Source of the DNA: Alphaproteobacteria bacterium
Lineage (GTDB): Bacteria > Pseudomonadota > Alphaproteobacteria > Acetobacterales > Acetobacteraceae
NCBI GenBank assembly: GCA_013298245.1
Contig: JAAFHD010000188.1
Location: 1 to 7,013 of the forward strand
Length of the DNA: 7,013 nt
Reading direction: 5' to 3'
Shown here piece after piece: positions 5,388 to 7,013 of this stretch (position 1 is its first letter; each line of letters starts with the position of its first letter). A model generated the notes under the pieces. The model was not told the origin of the DNA. It made no database searches and saw only the letters and a list, made by a program, of their open reading frames with translations. Position numbers and translations under genes: made by a program.

Positions 5388-5783
5388 ATGCCGCAGACGG
5401 ATCGCAACATCGCCCTGGGCGCAGGCCGCGCGGTGCTGGCCGCGCTGTTCGCCCTGGCCGGGCTGAACAAGCTGCTGAACCCGCAGATGACGCTGGGGCT
5501 GCTGGTCGATGCCGGGATGCAGCCGGCATGGCCGCTGCTGCTGGCGACCGCGGGTTTCGAACTCGCAGCCGCCGCGGCCCTTGTCTTCGGCCGGCGACCG
5601 GGTGCCATCGCAGCCATTCTGCTGGCCGTCTTCACGCTGGCCACCAACCTGCTGTTCCATCGCTTCTGGTTGCTGGACGGGGTCATGGCGCGGCTGGAAT
5701 TGTCGCTGTTCTTCAAGAACATCGCCATCATGGGCGGGCTGTTTTATGTTGCGCTCATCGAATGGCGACGCGACCGACACTGA
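5388..5783 (+). CDS. DoxX-family small membrane protein
   Basis: This is a 131-residue inner-membrane protein with four predicted membrane segments at about 8-27, 47-67, 71-90 and 108-124. The family marks FALAGLNKLLNP (21-32), a small-residue-rich second helix and FFKNIAIMGGL (108-118) are present. DoxX proteins are linked to quinone or thiol redox chemistry and oxidative stress in some bacteria, but most members have no proven activity; this one contains no cysteine. The frame is open back to an ATG at 5286 and another at 5349, but those have no ribosome-binding site and would translate through the palindrome. The ATG at 5388 sits 12 bases after AAGGGA and gives a typical DoxX N-terminus. 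Its end overlaps marR by 22 bases, implying translational coupling. Confidence 0.85.
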   Translation: MPQTDRNIALGAGRAVLAALFALAGLNKLLNPQMTLGLLVDAGMQPAWPLLLATAGFELAAAAALVFGRRPGAIAAILLAVFTLATNLLFHRFWLLDGVMARLELSLFFKNIAIMGGLFYVALIEWRRDRH

Positions 5784-6220
5784 CACCCGAACACCGGCTG
5801 CGCGATGCGATCAGCACCCTGCTGCGCATCTTCCTGGTCAATGAGCGCGTCTTTCCCGTCGCCGGCGGTGCCACGCGCTACAGCCCGCATGATTTCCAGA
5901 CGTTGGACCACCTGGCGCGCAACCCTGGCCTGCGTATCGGGGCACTGGCGGAATTCCTGGCGGTGTCCCCCACCACGGCGACCAGCGTGATCGACCGCCT
6001 GGTGCGGCGTGGCCTGGTGTCGCGACGCATGGCACCGGATGACCAGCGCGCGCGCGTGCTGCTGCTGACCAAGCGCGGCCAGGCCCTGTCGCAGCGCATC
6101 CTGACGCAGGATCTGGTGAATATGCGCGCGCTGCTGGGCACGCTGCCGCCAGCGGAACGCGCGCACTTCACGCGCTTGATGGAACAGGTGGCGGGCGGGC
6201 TGGCCGCGAAAGCCGGATAG
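5762..6220 (+). CDS. MarR-family transcriptional regulator
   Basis: This 152-residue dimeric winged-helix DNA-binding protein has the usual MarR length. The helix-turn-helix spans about 43-86, with FQTLDHLARNPGLRIGALAE leading into the recognition helix SPTTATSVIDRLVRRGLV (69-86). The wing follows with RRMAPDDQRARVLLLT (88-103), including the typical D-x-R pattern, and helices at each end form the dimer. It has no cysteine, so thiol-oxidation sensing as in OhrR is unlikely; a small-molecule ligand is more probable. The ATG at 5762 lies inside the end of doxX with no clear ribosome-binding site, so translation likely depends on doxX. The frame is open upstream, but that sequence is antiparallel overlap with doxX and not MarR-like. 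It probably binds the palindrome upstream of doxX. Confidence 0.92.
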   Translation: MATRPTLTPEHRLRDAISTLLRIFLVNERVFPVAGGATRYSPHDFQTLDHLARNPGLRIGALAEFLAVSPTTATSVIDRLVRRGLVSRRMAPDDQRARVLLLTKRGQALSQRILTQDLVNMRALLGTLPPAERAHFTRLMEQVAGGLAAKAG

Positions 6221-6269
6221 GCGCCGCCGCGCCCCCATGCCAGGATTCTCCAGAACCGGAGGAAGCATC

Positions 6270-7013
6270 ATGCATCGCCGCGCCCTTCTCGCCACGCCGC
6301 TGGCAGCGCCTGCCTTTGCGCAAAGCTGGCCATCGCGCGCCATCCGCTTTGTCGTGCCGCTGCCGCCGGGGGGTGCGACCGATGTCTGGGCCAGGCTGAT
6401 CGCGGAACCCATGTCCGCCATGCTGGGCCAGCCCATCGTGATCGAAAACCGCTCGGGTGCCGCGGGCATGATCGGCACCGAATTCGCCGCGCGCGTGGAG
6501 CCTGACGGGCACACGCTGCTGTTCACCATCACGACCCATGTGCAGTCGCCGGTGGTGTTCCGCCGCTGGCCGTATCGGGTGGAGGATTTCGCGCCGATCG
6601 GGCGGATGGGGCTGTCCCCCCTGCCCTTCTGCATTCGCCCCGACATCCCGGCGAATACGTTGGCGGAATTCGTCGCCTGGGCGCGCGGGCGGCGGCTGGA
6701 TTTCGGCAGCTATTCCGCGGGTTCCACGGGCCACGCGATGGCACAGCTGCTGTCCGACCACGAACGCCTGGACATGAACCACATCGCCTATCGCGGTGAG
6801 GCGCCGATGCTGACCGACATCCTGGGCGGGCGCATCGCGTGTGGCATCCATTCGATGACGGTGGCGGGTGATTATATCCGCTCCGGCCGGTTGCGCGCGT
6901 TGGCGGTGGTGGGCCGCCGGCGCGTCCCGTCATTGCCGCAATTGCCAACCTTCGTGGACCTTGGTTATCCGGCGCCGTTCGGACTGTCGGGGTTCGTCGG
7001 GTTGCTGGCGCCG
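6270..7013 (+). CDS. Bug/TctC-family tripartite tricarboxylate transporter substrate-binding protein (3' end cut)
   Basis: This is a periplasmic receptor of the Bug family, which captures carboxylates or other small solutes, sometimes for TctAB permeases and often as an orphan. 248 codons are visible; the family is about 320, so the last 70 or so are missing. A short signal peptide MHRRALLATPLAAPAFA with cleavage near residue 17 is followed by FVVPLPPGGATDVWAR (27-42, ligand loop), VIENRSGAAGMIGT (57-70), FGSYSAGSTGHA (146-157), YRGEAPMLTDILGGRI (174-189) and LRALAV (208-213). All are in the family's usual order. A strong GGAGGAA lies upstream of the ATG at 6270. It is 49 bases after marR on the same strand with no clear terminator between, so some co-transcription is possible. 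The ligand cannot be told from sequence. Confidence 0.93.
   Translation, partial: MHRRALLATPLAAPAFAQSWPSRAIRFVVPLPPGGATDVWARLIAEPMSAMLGQPIVIENRSGAAGMIGTEFAARVEPDGHTLLFTITTHVQSPVVFRRWPYRVEDFAPIGRMGLSPLPFCIRPDIPANTLAEFVAWARGRRLDFGSYSAGSTGHAMAQLLSDHERLDMNHIAYRGEAPMLTDILGGRIACGIHSMTVAGDYIRSGRLRALAVVGRRRVPSLPQLPTFVDLGYPAPFGLSGFVGLLAP

Noticed and set aside
5165..5731. Minus-strand frame containing a helix-like stretch (RLFKRVARAIVALLMIGVG)
   Set aside because: It spans the end of pleD and most of doxX in antisense, with no ribosome-binding site; the hydrophobic stretch appears to be chance in the intergenic part.
6241..6262. Possible hairpin GGATTCTCC/AGAACC between marR and the receptor gene
   Set aside because: Pairing needs a bulge and leaves a two-base loop, so it is not a credible terminator.
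5744..6646. Minus-strand 300-codon frame opposite marR and the receptor gene
   Set aside because: Both plus-strand proteins are clear family members, so this is their antisense shadow.

Overview
The window looks like chromosomal DNA of a GC-rich alphaproteobacterium, most likely Acetobacteraceae (Roseomonas, Acidiphilium or a relative). The reasons are strong G/C bias at third codon positions, a PleD-type regulator, a rhizobial-type phospholipid N-methyltransferase and a Bug/TctC solute receptor. This assignment is inferred from gene content and style, not from a database match.

Left part (1-2290, minus strand). This is a translation operon read right to left: rpmI (L35), rplT (L20), a small unrecognised gene (called orf134 here) and pheS, which runs off the left edge before its C-terminus. 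orf134 sits between rplT and pheS, has lower GC and some rare codons, and is preceded by a strong GC hairpin. The 284-base gap upstream of rpmI carries a hairpin, repeated Shine-Dalgarno-like sequences and two inverted repeats.

Middle (2291-5238). A PAPS-dependent sulfotransferase-like gene (+) converges on a PmtA-like methyltransferase (-). The methyltransferase gene is divergent from pleD (+), with only 26 bases between the two start codons. PleD has a full phosphoreceiver, a degenerate second receiver and a GGEEF diguanylate cyclase with an intact product-inhibition site. A GC hairpin follows its stop codon.

Right part (5239-7013, plus strand). A DoxX-family membrane protein gene overlaps a MarR-family regulator gene by 22 bases. 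A 35-bp near-perfect palindrome upstream of doxX overlaps a plausible promoter and is a good candidate for the MarR operator, giving an autoregulated doxX-marR unit. A Bug/TctC periplasmic receptor gene begins 49 bases later and is cut by the right edge.

Most of the window is ordinary housekeeping and regulatory sequence. I found no CRISPR array, transposase, tRNA, rRNA or clearly new multi-gene system. The best leads are the palindrome at 5334-5368 and orf134 in the ribosomal/pheS operon.
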